A stretch of 5,951 bases of DNA from Ruminococcaceae bacterium UBA1236 (GTDB lineage Bacteria; Bacillota; Clostridia; Oscillospirales; Acutalibacteraceae): NCBI GenBank assembly GCA_002309055.1, contig DBWO01000054.1, positions 35,220 to 41,170 on the forward strand. Direction: 5' to 3'. Shown piece by piece: positions 1 through 5,433 of the stretch. The notes beneath the pieces were generated by a model that was not told the origin of the DNA, ran no database searches, and saw only the letters and a list, made by a program, of their open reading frames with translations. The position numbers and the translations under genes are program-made. Positions within the stretch are counted from its first letter, which is position 1. Each line of letters opens with the position of its first letter.

Positions 1-1316
1 CCCATGATGGGATAGTGCATTTCGCCCTCGCTGTCCACATACTGCATGTTCATTGCTTCGGTATATTTTGTGCCGAGCTGGAAGATGTTGCCCACCTCAA
101 TACCTCTTGAGATGGTGATTGAGTGCTTGCCGCAGTTCGGGCAGATGCCGCCCTCCTTGATTTTCGCGAGGTCGATATATTCCACATCGCCTATATCGCG
201 TGAAATCTTGAGGCCGGTGTAGTGATGGTCCGCCTGATTCGCGCCGCAGGAAAGGTTGTGAGTATTCTTAAGTGAGGTGTCAAAGAGCACGGTGTATTTC
301 TCGCGGTCCATGCCGTAAGGGCCTATGAAGCCCGCGAAAAGGCCGGATTCCTCGGTAATCTCGCCGGGATGCACCGCTTCGCCGAGATAGTTTGTCAGTT
401 TCGTCTCATTAACATCAAGGTCGCCGCGTATGAAGATGATAACATATTCATCCGTCATATTTTTCTGGTAAACTACCGCCTTGCAGCTTTCCTCGAGCGG
501 AGTTTTAAGGAAATTGCAGATATCCTCGATTGTGTGGATATCGGGTGTATAGACAAGTTCAAGCGGCTTGCTCTCGCCTTCGCACTTGTTTTCGATTATT
601 GAATCCGCCGCTTCCATATTCGCTCTGTAATCGCACTCGGAGCAGATTGCTATGGAATCTTCGCCCACGGGGGTGAGAAGCATATATTCGTGCGAAACGC
701 TGCCGCCCATCATGCCGGAATCCGATTTGACGGTGACTACCTCGGGAATGCCGCAGCGCGCGAAAATCCTGTTGTATGCGTCATAGCACTTCTGATAGTA
801 TTCCTCAAGGTCCTCCTGCGAGGTGTGGAAGGAGTAGGCATCCTTCATCGTGAATTCCCTTACTCTGATAAGGCCCGCTCTGGGTCTTCCCTCATCGCGG
901 AACTTGGTCTGAATCTGGTAAATCATAAAGGGATATTTCGTGTAGCTGTTGGCGTATTCTCTCACAAGGTGCACTGCCGCTTCCTCGTGAGTCATACCGA
1001 GCACCATGGGGGCGCCGTTTCTGTCGGCAAATCTCGCCATCTCGCTGCCTATGCTCTCATATCTGCCGCTCTCGCTCCAGAGTGAGGCGGGCATAACAAC
1101 CGGGAACTGCACTTCCTGGCCGTCAATAGCGTCCATCTCCTCGCGGATGATGTTTTCAATTTTTCTTGTTATGCGGCGAAGGGGCATATAGGATGAATAA
1201 ATGCCGTTTGCTACGCCTTTCATGTAGCCGCCTCTGACCATCAGGGCATGGCTGTCAATAACGCAGTCGGAAGGGCGCTCCTTGAATCTGTCGCCGCAGA
1301 GTTTATCAATTTTCAT
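1..1316 (-). CDS. proS: Prolyl-tRNA synthetase, bacterial type with INS editing domain (3' end outside window)
   Basis: This cytoplasmic class II aminoacyl-tRNA synthetase charges tRNA-Pro with proline using ATP. The 438 visible codons run from ATG at 1316 to the window edge; bacterial ProRS is usually about 570 residues, so the C-terminal catalytic remainder and anticodon-binding domain are missing. Class II motif 1 is near residues 72-86 (PVVMPASLW then SGRY). THEE lies at 109-112. Motif 2 is at 139-163 (FRDEGRPRAG, then REFTMKDAYSF). Residues of about 219-375 form the YbaK-like INS domain that hydrolyses Ala-tRNA-Pro; K279 in ESCKAVVYQ aligns with the E. coli editing lysine. RGIEVGNIFQLGTKY (404-418) and the terminal YPIMG lead towards the motif 3 region. 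CxxC pairs at 225/228 and 392/395 bracket the insertion and may bind zinc, as seen in many bacterial ProRS. The start is supported by the family N-terminus and an in-frame stop three codons upstream; the Shine-Dalgarno (AAAAGAG, 10 nt away) is weak. It is transcribed divergently from the tmk operon. Confidence 0.96.
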   Translation of the reverse strand, partial: MKIDKLCGDRFKERPSDCVIDSHALMVRGGYMKGVANGIYSSYMPLRRITRKIENIIREEMDAIDGQEVQFPVVMPASLWSESGRYESIGSEMARFADRNGAPMVLGMTHEEAAVHLVREYANSYTKYPFMIYQIQTKFRDEGRPRAGLIRVREFTMKDAYSFHTSQEDLEEYYQKCYDAYNRIFARCGIPEVVTVKSDSGMMGGSVSHEYMLLTPVGEDSIAICSECDYRANMEAADSIIENKCEGESKPLELVYTPDIHTIEDICNFLKTPLEESCKAVVYQKNMTDEYVIIFIRGDLDVNETKLTNYLGEAVHPGEITEESGLFAGFIGPYGMDREKYTVLFDTSLKNTHNLSCGANQADHHYTGLKISRDIGDVEYIDLAKIKEGGICPNCGKHSITISRGIEVGNIFQLGTKYTEAMNMQYVDSEGEMHYPIM

Positions 1317-1350
1317 CTTGCATCAGCTCTTTTCATAATAAGTCCATTAT

Positions 1351-1379
1351 ATTCTATTGCATAACAATTTTTTTGTCAA
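1351..1379 (-). promoter_or_regulatory. SigA-type promoter for proS
   Basis: Reading the minus strand, a perfect -35 hexamer TTGACA (1379-1374) is followed by a 17-bp spacer and a -10 hexamer TAGAAT (1356-1351). Transcription would begin near 1344, giving a leader of only about 28 nt before the proS ATG. A TATAAT at 1351-1346 is also present but would lie 22 bp from TTGACA, so TAGAAT is preferred. The short leader leaves no room for a T-box riboswitch. Confidence 0.8.
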
Positions 1380-1400
1380 TGTTATTTGTAACAGTAACAT
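1379..1400. repeat. 22-bp imperfect palindrome abutting the proS -35 element
   Basis: Perfect 6-bp arms ATGTTA (1379-1384) and TAACAT (1395-1400) flank a 10-bp centre in which a further two base pairs are symmetric. The palindrome touches the last base of the proS -35 hexamer and occupies the position where an UP element or an upstream regulator site would sit. It lies well upstream of any predicted transcript start, so it would act as DNA rather than as an RNA hairpin. In such AT-rich sequence a chance origin is quite possible, and no regulator can be named. Confidence 0.35.
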
Positions 1401-1432
1401 AATAAAAAATTTACGATTTTTCTAAATTTTTT

Positions 1433-1448
1433 TACAAATATATTGTGT
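1433..1448. promoter_or_regulatory. Candidate NrdR box 1 (upstream site)
   Basis: This 16-bp site, read on the plus strand as TACAAATATATTGTGT, matches the idealised NrdR palindrome ACACAATATATTGTGT at 12 of 16 positions. All twelve positions from 5 to 16 agree, while the outer left half-site diverges. It ends 7 bp before the -35 hexamer of the tmk operon promoter. Its pairing with a second site after a 16-bp linker is what makes it credible, because known NrdR operators are two boxes about three helical turns apart. Confidence 0.6.
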
Positions 1449-1455
1449 TTACCGC

Positions 1456-1484
1456 TTGAAACGCACACAATATTTTGTTATAAT
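1456..1484 (+). promoter_or_regulatory. SigA-type extended -10 promoter for the tmk operon
   Basis: TTGAAA (1456-1461) is separated by 17 bp from a consensus TATAAT (1479-1484), and TG one base upstream of the -10 (1476-1477) gives an extended -10. The DNA upstream of the -35 is almost pure A/T with short A/T tracts near 1404-1409, 1417-1421 and 1427-1433, which could help as an UP element. The start would be near 1491, giving a leader of about 23 nt. The hexamers are strong enough that the promoter would be expected to need repression rather than activation. Confidence 0.85.
1465..1480. promoter_or_regulatory. Candidate NrdR box 2 (overlaps spacer and -10)
   Basis: This site reads ACACAATATTTTGTTA and matches the idealised NrdR palindrome at 13 of 16 positions, including the strongly conserved C4, A8, T9, T11 and G13. 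It fills most of the spacer between -35 and -10 and covers the first two bases of TATAAT, where a bound repressor would exclude RNA polymerase. With box 1 it also generates a 9-bp perfect inverted repeat (1440-1448 against 1465-1473). The centre-to-centre distance from box 1 is 32 bp, about three helical turns. Confidence 0.6.
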
Positions 1485-1513
1485 ATGCTGAAAACGTATA
1501 ATCGGGGGTTAGT

Positions 1514-2179
1514 ATGTCTGGAAAACTGATTGTGATTGAGGGCCTTGACGGCAGCGGCAAGTCAACGCAGGAAAAACTGCTTGAAACAAAACTCAAATCA
1601 CTCGGAAAGAGTGTAAAATACATTAAACTGCCAAATTACGACGATGACGCGTGCATCCTCGTCAAGCAGTATCTTGCCGGCAGATTCGGCGACAGGCCCG
1701 AGGATGTCAACGCTTACGCGGCGTCCTCCTTTTACGCCGTTGACCGCTATGTCAGCTACCACTGCTACTGGAAAGAGGATTATCTCTCCGGCAAGGTTAT
1801 CCTTGCGGACAGATACACCACCTCAAACGCCTATCATCAGCTCACCAAGACCCCTGAAGACAGGTGGGATGATTATCTTGAGTGGCTTGAGGATTTTGAA
1901 TACGGCAAGCTCGGCATCCCGAAGCCCGATGCCGTAATTTACCTTGATATGCCCGTTGACGTTTCGCAGAAGCTCATGAGCTCAAGATACGGCGGCGACG
2001 AGAGCAAAAAGGATATCCACGAAAAGAACACCGCTTATCTTGACAGATGCCGTGTTGCCGCGGATTATTCCTGCAAAAAGCTCGGCTGGATTAAAATCTC
2101 CTGCGCGGAAAACGGCGTGCCCTTAAGCCCCGAAGAAATAAGCGGCAGGGTTTACGCCGCGATAGCTGATTTGTTATGA
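1514..2179 (+). CDS. tmk: Thymidylate (dTMP) kinase family protein
   Basis: Thymidylate kinase phosphorylates dTMP to dTDP with ATP, a committed step of dTTP synthesis in the cytoplasm. The 221-residue protein begins with a beta strand and P-loop, GLDGSGKST (10-18), with K16 contacting the phosphates. The LPNYDDD segment (39-45) sits where the family has its FP- or REPGGT-type substrate loop. FYAVDR (73-78) and LADRY (97-101) are the conserved Arg-containing nucleoside monophosphate motifs. YLD (143-145) precedes a charged LID, SSRYGGDESKKD (156-167). The family is usually 205-215 residues. The DRYTTSNAYH segment (99-108) departs from canonical DRYxxSxxAYQ, so this is a divergent branch and a related deoxynucleotide kinase specificity is possible. 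The ATG at 1514 follows a GGGGGT Shine-Dalgarno (1504-1509) and the P-loop begins at the expected distance. It is the first gene of the operon, just downstream of the candidate NrdR boxes. Confidence 0.88.
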   Translation: MSGKLIVIEGLDGSGKSTQEKLLETKLKSLGKSVKYIKLPNYDDDACILVKQYLAGRFGDRPEDVNAYAASSFYAVDRYVSYHCYWKEDYLSGKVILADRYTTSNAYHQLTKTPEDRWDDYLEWLEDFEYGKLGIPKPDAVIYLDMPVDVSQKLMSSRYGGDESKKDIHEKNTAYLDRCRVAADYSCKKLGWIKISCAENGVPLSPEEISGRVYAAIADLL

Positions 2180-2940
2180 TAAGAAAAGCGCTTATTACGG
2201 ATGTGCCCGCTCTTGTGAGCAACTGGCACCTGTGTTTCGGCGATGAGCCCTCACAGATAAAACCCTTTTTTGAGAGCGAAGCTTTCTCACTTGAAGATAC
2301 CCTCGTTTATGAGGAAAACGGCGCGGCCGTTTCACAGCTTTTTCTCATCGAAGGTGTTCTTCGCAAAGGCTGCCTCGTTTACCCGGCGTTTTATCTTTAC
2401 GCCGCCTGCACCCTTGAGGAGTACAGGGGCAGAGGAATAATGGCCTCGCTTATTGAAGAGGCGGCTGCTCACGCGAGGGAGAGGGGAAAGGAATTCATTT
2501 TCCTTCTGCCCGGCGAAAAAAAGCTTTACGATTATTATTCGAAGTTCGGCTTTGAGCCCTGCTGCGCCTGTGAAGAAAGAGTGATTGAAAAAGGCGAAGT
2601 CCTCACGGATGATTTCCGCCTTTCACCCGTGTTTTGCTCAAAGGCCTGCCGCTCTCTTGCCATTGTGTTTGCGCAGAGCTTCGGATACGGCGCCGAAAAG
2701 CACCCGGAATACGGCGCGGTGCTTTACGAGAAGGACGGCGGCACACTCGTTATTACGGATATTGAAATAAGCGGCAAAACCGGAGAGTTTATTTCATATC
2801 TTCTCGATAAAACGGATTCGCCTGAGGCAAAGGTTATCCTTCCCGCGTCCGGCGGAAATGCAATCCCTCACGGTATGGCTCTTGCCCTGGGCGACACACC
2901 GCTTCCCGCAAACATCTTTCTGAATTTCACACTTGACTGA
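2176..2940 (+). CDS. GNAT family N-acetyltransferase
   Basis: GNAT enzymes transfer an acyl group from acyl-CoA to an amine; the substrate here cannot be told from sequence. The 254-residue protein has a GNAT core in about residues 1-140. Strand beta4 (FYLYAACTL, 72-80) leads into the acetyl-CoA pyrophosphate loop EEYRGRGIM (81-89) and the following helix. Motif B, FLLPGEKKLYDYYSKFGF (109-126), ends in the usual Tyr-x-Lys-Phe-Gly-Phe. About 115 further residues, with FCSKACRSLAIVFAQ at 153-167 and a predicted strand GTLVITDIEI (189-198), go beyond a single GNAT domain and resemble the second, degenerate half of two-domain GNATs such as the Eis group. This comparison is an inference. The ATG overlaps the tmk stop in ATGA (4 nt), and no Shine-Dalgarno is evident, so translation is probably coupled to tmk. 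Confidence 0.85.
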   Translation: MIRKALITDVPALVSNWHLCFGDEPSQIKPFFESEAFSLEDTLVYEENGAAVSQLFLIEGVLRKGCLVYPAFYLYAACTLEEYRGRGIMASLIEEAAAHARERGKEFIFLLPGEKKLYDYYSKFGFEPCCACEERVIEKGEVLTDDFRLSPVFCSKACRSLAIVFAQSFGYGAEKHPEYGAVLYEKDGGTLVITDIEISGKTGEFISYLLDKTDSPEAKVILPASGGNAIPHGMALALGDTPLPANIFLNFTLD

Positions 2941-2944
2941 GAGG
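2941..2944 (+). promoter_or_regulatory. Ribosome-binding site that fixes the DJ-1-family start
   Basis: GAGG lies 9 nt upstream of ATG 2954. An in-frame TTG at 2933 could extend the protein by seven residues, but it lies inside the preceding gene with no comparable Shine-Dalgarno. The extension would also precede the beta strand that normally opens DJ-1-family proteins. ATG 2954 is therefore chosen. Confidence 0.75.
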
Positions 2945-2953
2945 AAAAGTATT

Positions 2954-3493
2954 ATGCTCTATATGTTTTTTGCAGACGGCTTTGAAGAGGTTGAGGCGAT
3001 AGCGACCCTCGACGTTTTAAGGCGCGCGAAAATCGATGCCCGCAGTGTCGGCGTCGGCGGCAGGCGTATAACCGGCTCGCACGGCATACCCGTTTACTGC
3101 GATATGGACACGGACGAAGCCACCTTCACGGGGCTTGACGGCGTTATTCTGCCGGGCGGTATGCCGGGCACTCTCAATCTGCTTGAAAGCAGCGCCGTTT
3201 GCGAAACGATTGAATTCTGCGAGTCTCAGGGCAAGCTGATTGCCGCCATCTGCGCGGCGCCGTTGATACCCGGCAGAATGGGCCTTCTCAAGGGCGAGAA
3301 AGCCACCTGCTTCCCCGGCTTTGAAAAAGATCTTGAGGGCGCTGTAATCAGCGATAAATACGTTGTCACAAGCGGCACCAAAATTACCGCGAGGGGCATG
3401 GGCAGCGCCGTGAGATTCGGCCTTGAAATCGTAAAGTATTTCAAGGGTGAGGCCGCCGCGAAAGAGCTTGAGGCAACCCTTCAGATATCGTGA
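2954..3493 (+). CDS. DJ-1/PfpI (ThiJ/YajL-like) family protein
   Basis: This 179-residue cytoplasmic protein has the single-domain DJ-1 fold and the family's usual length. Proteins of this group have been described as glyoxalases, protein deglycases or oxidative-stress chaperones, and the exact activity here cannot be read from sequence. FADGFEEVEAIATLDVLRRA (6-25) contains E14, aligning with DJ-1 Glu18, which lowers the pKa of the reactive cysteine. LPGGMPGTLNL (66-76) is the oxyanion-loop motif, and AAICAAP (97-103) holds the nucleophile-elbow Cys100, aligning with DJ-1 Cys106. TCFPGFEKD (118-126) replaces the human His126 region, as in many bacterial homologues, and VVTSGTKITARG (137-148) matches the late conserved strand-loop. 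It lies 13 nt after the GNAT gene with its own GAGG site, and its stop overlaps the next start. It is not the protease or ThiJ enzyme that older annotations suggest. Confidence 0.92.
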   Translation: MLYMFFADGFEEVEAIATLDVLRRAKIDARSVGVGGRRITGSHGIPVYCDMDTDEATFTGLDGVILPGGMPGTLNLLESSAVCETIEFCESQGKLIAAICAAPLIPGRMGLLKGEKATCFPGFEKDLEGAVISDKYVVTSGTKITARGMGSAVRFGLEIVKYFKGEAAAKELEATLQIS

Positions 3494-4047
3494 CGGACAA
3501 GAAGTCTTTAAGACGGCAGTGCCTTGATGAGAGAAACGCCGTTCCCGAAGCCGAAAAGGTTAAAACAGACAGGAAAATCCGTGAAAATCTCCTTGAGCTT
3601 AAGGAATACGGAGAATCATCCCTGATTCTCACCTACGTTTCCGCCGGCAGTGAAACCGCCACAGAGGAAATAATCCTTGACGCTCTCGGCAGGGGCAAAA
3701 GCGTTGCCGTACCTTATATTGAAGGCCGCGAAATGAGCTTTCGTTTCATCCGCTCGCTTTCAGACCTTACCGAAGGCAGTTTCGGCATCCCCACATCAAA
3801 GCTTGATGAACCGGTCTGTGACTTTTCGTCCTGCCTCTGTGTTACTCCCGCTCTGTGCGCGGACCTTTCCTTTCACCGCCTCGGCTACGGCGGCGGATAT
3901 TACGACAGATTTTTTGAAAAGCAAAATGATATTTTCCGCGCGGTGCTCTGCCCCGAAAGGTTTGTTTTTGAAAGCATTCCTTCCGAAGCGCACGACATAA
4001 CCGCGCACTGCATAATTACCGAAAGCACAATCAGGAGGTGTTACTGA
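3490..4047 (+). CDS. 5-formyltetrahydrofolate cyclo-ligase (MTHFS/YgfA/YqgN family)
   Basis: This enzyme converts 5-formyl-THF to 5,10-methenyl-THF with ATP, returning an inhibitory storage form of folate to the one-carbon pool that feeds purine and thymidylate synthesis. At 185 residues it has family length. KKSLRRQCLDERN (4-16) is the N-terminal Lys/Arg motif contacting ATP and folate. TYVSAGSE (48-55), the VAVPYIEGREMSFR strand region (72-85) and VTPALCADLSFHRLGYGGGYYDRFF (118-142) follow, the last carrying the signature RLGYGGGYYDR. The usual GIxEP segment is here FGIPTS (98-103), a small deviation. The start is GTG at 3490, sharing GTGA with the preceding stop, with no good Shine-Dalgarno, so coupling to the DJ-1-family gene is likely. 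Its stop overlaps the mltG ATG by 1 nt (TGATG). Sharing an operon with a dTMP kinase homologue fits a DNA-precursor and folate theme. Confidence 0.93.
   Translation: MTDKKSLRRQCLDERNAVPEAEKVKTDRKIRENLLELKEYGESSLILTYVSAGSETATEEIILDALGRGKSVAVPYIEGREMSFRFIRSLSDLTEGSFGIPTSKLDEPVCDFSSCLCVTPALCADLSFHRLGYGGGYYDRFFEKQNDIFRAVLCPERFVFESIPSEAHDITAHCIITESTIRRCY
4033..4038 (+). promoter_or_regulatory. Consensus AGGAGG ribosome-binding site for mltG
   Basis: A perfect AGGAGG sits 8 nt before ATG 4047, inside the 3' end of the cyclo-ligase gene. It decides the mltG start against the in-frame GTG at 4038, which begins within the Shine-Dalgarno itself. It is the strongest ribosome-binding site in the window, suggesting mltG is translated independently and well. 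Confidence 0.85.
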
Positions 4048-5423
4048 TGCCTGAAAACGAAAACGGCGGCAAAAACCGCGAACCGTTTAAGGTGACAATC
4101 TCTGACGAGGATTATATGAGCCCCGACGAGCTTGACGAACTGCTCAGCAGCCGCGAGCCATCGGTGCCTGATTTCTCATACCCGGGCAAGCAGAAATTCG
4201 AGGTTCATTTTGACGAAAAGGGATCTCAGAATTATTACCCCGAGGAAACTCAGCCCGAAAACAGGGGAGAAATATACTTCTCAAACGTTAAGCCCGTGCG
4301 CCCTCCCGTGAGCGCTCAGCCGGCAAAGAAAAAGAAGAAAAAGAGAGCGAGAGGCGCTTTCGGCCTTTTCCTCGCTCTGCTCATTATCCTCACAAGCGGC
4401 CTTACGGCTTACGCCATCTCCTGCGTTGAGGATATCCTCGCTTTCAGGCGCAGTGAAGACACCGTAACCGTCACAATCCCCAACGAAGCCACCACCAACG
4501 ATATTATTGATATTCTCGCCGATAACGATCTTGTACATCAGCGCCTTTTCTGCAAGCTCTATTACCGCCTTTTCACAACGCTCAAAAACCTGCATAAAAC
4601 AGGCGTCAAAGAGCCCGTTTATCTGAGCGGCGTTTACTATGTTGAAAAGAACGAGGGCCTTGAAACCTATCTTCAGGATTTCCGCGAGGCGCAGGCCGGT
4701 AAGGACACCGTTTATGTTTCCATCCCCGAGGGCTGGTCAATCTTCCAGGTGTTTGAGCGCCTTGACAAATTCGGCGTTTGCAGTAAATCCCGTCTTTTAA
4801 GCTCCGTCAAGGGCACCGACTTTGAGTATAAATTCATAAATAACATTAAGAATAACCAGTTCCGCACATTCGCTCTCGAGGGTTACCTTTACCCCAATAC
4901 TTATGAGTTTTATGTGGACAGCGACCCGAACAGCGTGCTTCGTAAATTCTTTGATGAATTCCAGCTCAAATGGACCGACGAATACCAGGAGCAGGCGGAT
5001 AAACTCGGCTACACGATGGATGAAATCATAACCATCGCCTCCATCATTCAGAGAGAGGCGGCAAACCAGGAGCAGATGGCGGACATTTCCTCCGTTATCC
5101 ATAACCGCCTGAGGCACTCGACCTCGTGGCCCACTCTCGGCTGTGACTCCACAATGACTTATATAAATACCTATGTTACGCCGAATGTAACCGCGGCGGA
5201 GGCGAATATGTACGCCCAGCATTACAACACTTACACAATCCAGGGCCTTCCTCCGGGGCCGATATGCAACCCCGGTGACGATGCCATCAACGCCGCGCTC
5301 TACCCCAACGACACAAACTACTATTTCTTCCGCCATGACAAGAACGGCAAGATTTATCTCGCCTCCACCCAGGCGGAGCACGATTACAACGCAAACCTTG
5401 TTCTCAGAGTAAACAACGGTTGA
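4047..5423 (+). CDS. mltG: Endolytic peptidoglycan transglycosylase MltG (YceG-like)
   Basis: MltG is a single-pass membrane enzyme that cleaves nascent glycan strands internally with a 1,6-anhydro product and works with the elongation machinery. The 458-residue protein has a charged cytoplasmic N-terminus (1-103), a Lys/Arg tract AKKKKKKRAR (93-102) and one membrane segment (about 104-125), giving an extracellular C-terminus. A LysM-like segment (about 139-230) precedes the catalytic YceG domain. LEGYLYPNTYEF (277-288) and IASIIQREA (330-338) are conserved, with E337 the catalytic glutamate aligned with E. coli Glu218. VIHNRL (350-355), LGCDSTMTY (364-372) and GLPPGPICNPG (400-410) complete the signature. 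E. coli MltG is about 340 residues; the excess is the cytoplasmic region, as also seen in several Gram-positives. The start is set by AGGAGG. It follows the cyclo-ligase with 1-nt overlap and precedes a U32 gene by 10 nt. Confidence 0.95.
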   Translation: MPENENGGKNREPFKVTISDEDYMSPDELDELLSSREPSVPDFSYPGKQKFEVHFDEKGSQNYYPEETQPENRGEIYFSNVKPVRPPVSAQPAKKKKKKRARGAFGLFLALLIILTSGLTAYAISCVEDILAFRRSEDTVTVTIPNEATTNDIIDILADNDLVHQRLFCKLYYRLFTTLKNLHKTGVKEPVYLSGVYYVEKNEGLETYLQDFREAQAGKDTVYVSIPEGWSIFQVFERLDKFGVCSKSRLLSSVKGTDFEYKFINNIKNNQFRTFALEGYLYPNTYEFYVDSDPNSVLRKFFDEFQLKWTDEYQEQADKLGYTMDEIITIASIIQREAANQEQMADISSVIHNRLRHSTSWPTLGCDSTMTYINTYVTPNVTAAEANMYAQHYNTYTIQGLPPGPICNPGDDAINAALYPNDTNYYFFRHDKNGKIYLASTQAEHDYNANLVLRVNNG

Positions 5424-5433
5424 GGTTAAAAAT

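Noticed and set aside
690..1085. 131-residue plus-strand reading frame opposite proS
   Set aside because: It is antisense to the strongly conserved ProRS motif 2 region, has no recognisable domain, and arises from codon bias of the real gene.
1434..1473. RNA hairpin or terminator formed by the 9-bp inverted repeat
   Set aside because: It lies upstream of the predicted tmk transcript start, and for proS it is upstream of the promoter, so neither predicted transcript includes it. Its position fits a DNA operator better.
1317..1513. T-box riboswitch or other structured leader for proS or tmk
   Set aside because: Predicted leaders are only about 28 and 23 nt, and no AGGGTGGNACCGCG-like T-box or terminator hairpin is present on either strand.
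2933..2953. TTG start giving a DJ-1-family protein seven residues longer
   Set aside because: The GAGG site at 2941-2944 fits ATG 2954, and the extra residues precede the normal first beta strand.
4038..4046. GTG start for mltG
   Set aside because: It overlaps the AGGAGG site itself; ATG 4047 is correctly spaced.
4797..5381. 194-residue minus-strand reading frame
   Set aside because: It is fully antisense to the catalytic domain of mltG, where all conserved motifs are on the plus strand, and its translation has no family features.
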